Source of the DNA: Candidatus Hydrogenedentota bacterium
GTDB taxonomy: Bacteria; Hydrogenedentota; Hydrogenedentia; Hydrogenedentales; SLHB01
Assembly (NCBI GenBank): GCA_026387845.1
Contig: JAPLKX010000336.1
Span: forward strand, 1 to 7,397
Length of the DNA: 7,397 nt
Direction of reading: 5' to 3'
In this document: piece after piece, positions 6,823 to 7,397 of the stretch
How positions within the stretch are numbered: position 1 is the first letter of the stretch
Layout: each line of letters opens with the position of its first letter
The notes under the pieces: model-generated
The model's database searches: none
Seen by the model: the letters and a program-made list of their open reading frames with translations, nothing else
What the model was told of the DNA's origin: nothing
Made by a program: the position numbers and the translations under genes

Positions 6823-6852
6823 TTGCGTTGTGTCGCGGAAACTGTCTATACT
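6823..6852 (+). promoter_or_regulatory. Promoter of the tRNA-His gene
   Basis: TTGCGT (6823-6828) and TATACT (6847-6852) are separated by 18 bases. The predicted start near 6859 lies about 10 bases before the mature tRNA 5' end, as is common for tRNA genes. Confidence 0.55.
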
Positions 6853-6868
6853 TTAAAAGATCGCCTGT

Positions 6869-6945
6869 GCCGGGGTAGCTCAGTTGGTCAGAGCGCTGGA
6901 TTGTGGATCCAGAGGTCAAGGGTTCAACCCCCTTCCCCGGTACCA
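6869..6945 (+). tRNA. tRNA-His, anticodon GTG
   Basis: A full cloverleaf. Acceptor GCCGGGG (6869-6875) pairs with CCCCGGT (6935-6941). The D arm is GCTC/GAGC with an AGTTGGTCA loop. The anticodon stem CTGGA/TCCAG encloses loop TTGTGGA with GTG at 6903-6905. The variable region is AGGTC, and the T arm AAGGG/CCCTT has loop TTCAACC. CCA is encoded at 6943-6945. Unusual points: bacterial tRNA-His normally carries an encoded G-1 opposite C73. Here position -1 is T, the discriminator is A73, and the first acceptor pair is a G1-U72 wobble. Confidence 0.95.
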
Positions 6946-7101
6946 TTTTTCGCGAAAGCCGTTGAGTACTGGGAGTATCTCTTTGGCTTTTCTGTCTTTT
7001 CGCCGATACTTCCAGCGGGCAGCTTCGGGCGGCATTACTCATCAAGCAGTTGTTAAGTCAACTGGCGTGGGTTTTTTCTGACGCTGCGGGAGGATTTCGG
7101 A

Positions 7102-7397
7102 ATGGCCGGCAGAAGTTCCAGAAGGACGGAAAGGCAAGACGCACCCCCGAAACTGGGAAAAGTTCCAACTGGCATCAAAGGGTTGGACCAGATCACGATG
7201 GGGGGCATACCCCAAGGCCGCCCAACATTGCTGTGCGGTGGGCCGGGAAGCGGCAAGACGCTGTTTGGCATGGAGTTCCTGATTCGCGGAGCAACGGAGT
7301 ACGGCGAACCCGGCGTTTTTATAGCTTTCGAGGAAACCGCCAAAGAGCTCTCGCAAAACGTCGAGTCGCTCGGGTTTGACGTGCCCACACTTATCAA
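7102..7397 (+). CDS. kaiC: KaiC-family ATPase, N-terminal part of the CI-like domain
   Basis: The first 98 residues of a gene running off the right edge. After a short basic tail, KVPTGIKGLDQITMGGIPQG is the typical KaiC/RadA-like entry. It is followed by Walker A GGPGSGKT with K52 and T53, then GVFIAFEET with adjacent glutamates E77/E78. Those match in motif, and by my count in number, the K52/T53 and catalytic E77/E78 of cyanobacterial KaiC CI. KaiC is a RecA-superfamily hexameric ATPase (and autokinase in its CII half). Outside cyanobacteria, family members serve diverse signalling roles, often with histidine kinases. GGAGG at 7089-7093 is 8 bases from the ATG, fixing the start. Whether the protein has one or two domains, or a KaiB partner, cannot be seen. 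Confidence 0.9.
   Translation, partial: MAGRSSRRTERQDAPPKLGKVPTGIKGLDQITMGGIPQGRPTLLCGGPGSGKTLFGMEFLIRGATEYGEPGVFIAFEETAKELSQNVESLGFDVPTLI

Noticed and set aside
5855..7045. Minus-strand frame of 396 codons across fetB and the tRNA
   Set aside because: Antisense to fetB and runs through the tRNA-His gene, with low-complexity H/Q/R composition.
7047..7077. Hairpin CAGTTG/CAACTG followed by a T-run, possible terminator before the kaiC-like gene
   Set aside because: Only a 6-bp AT-mixed stem, with seven bases between stem and T-run. Too weak to call as a terminator.

Overview
The window looks like a chromosomal stretch of a GC-rich, Shine-Dalgarno-using, uncultured-type bacterium. No phage, plasmid or transposase genes are visible. 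The gene mix is: a serine beta-lactamase-fold protein, a lysine/alanine 'mini-histone', a PAS hybrid histidine kinase, a RhaT-type sugar symporter, a FetAB-type metal exporter, tRNA-His and a KaiC-family ATPase. This would fit a Planctomycetes/Verrucomicrobia/Hydrogenedentes-like or deltaproteobacteria-like lineage, but the sequence does not settle it and that placement is a low-confidence guess.

Layout. At 1-201 (minus) lies the N-terminus of a beta-lactamase-family serine hydrolase. At 256-476 there is a dense cluster of hairpins, downstream of a 34-residue AAKK-repeat protein (495-599, minus). About 1.4 kb (606-2027) follows with no convincing gene, only short inverted and direct repeats and one AT-rich tract. 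At 2028-4034 (minus) is a 668-residue soluble hybrid kinase of the form REC-PAS-HisKA-HATPase-REC. A divergent promoter region (4035-4236) carries a near-perfect 17-bp palindrome and a good sigma70-like promoter for the plus-strand operon rhaT-like (4237-5295), fetA (5292-5895) and fetB (5888-6679). Both junctions in that operon overlap, so translation is probably coupled. tRNA-His(GTG) follows at 6869-6945 with its own promoter, and then the start of a KaiC-family gene (7102 to the window end).

How the parts may work together. The rhaT-fetA-fetB operon would put a sugar/proton symporter and a two-component metal-export ABC system under one promoter. However, fetA as sequenced is broken: about 18 codons between Walker A and the Q-loop are missing and the frame shifts, while everything before and after is well preserved. 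This is either a recent deletion or an assembly error. The kinase has no membrane segment and no DNA-binding output, so it should act through phosphorelay to partners outside the window.

Most worth a second look: the broken fetA, a tRNA-His that lacks the usual encoded G-1/C73 pair and has a G1-U72 wobble, the tiny histone-tail-like gene, and the hairpin cluster next to it. I did not find a clear-cut new multi-gene system.
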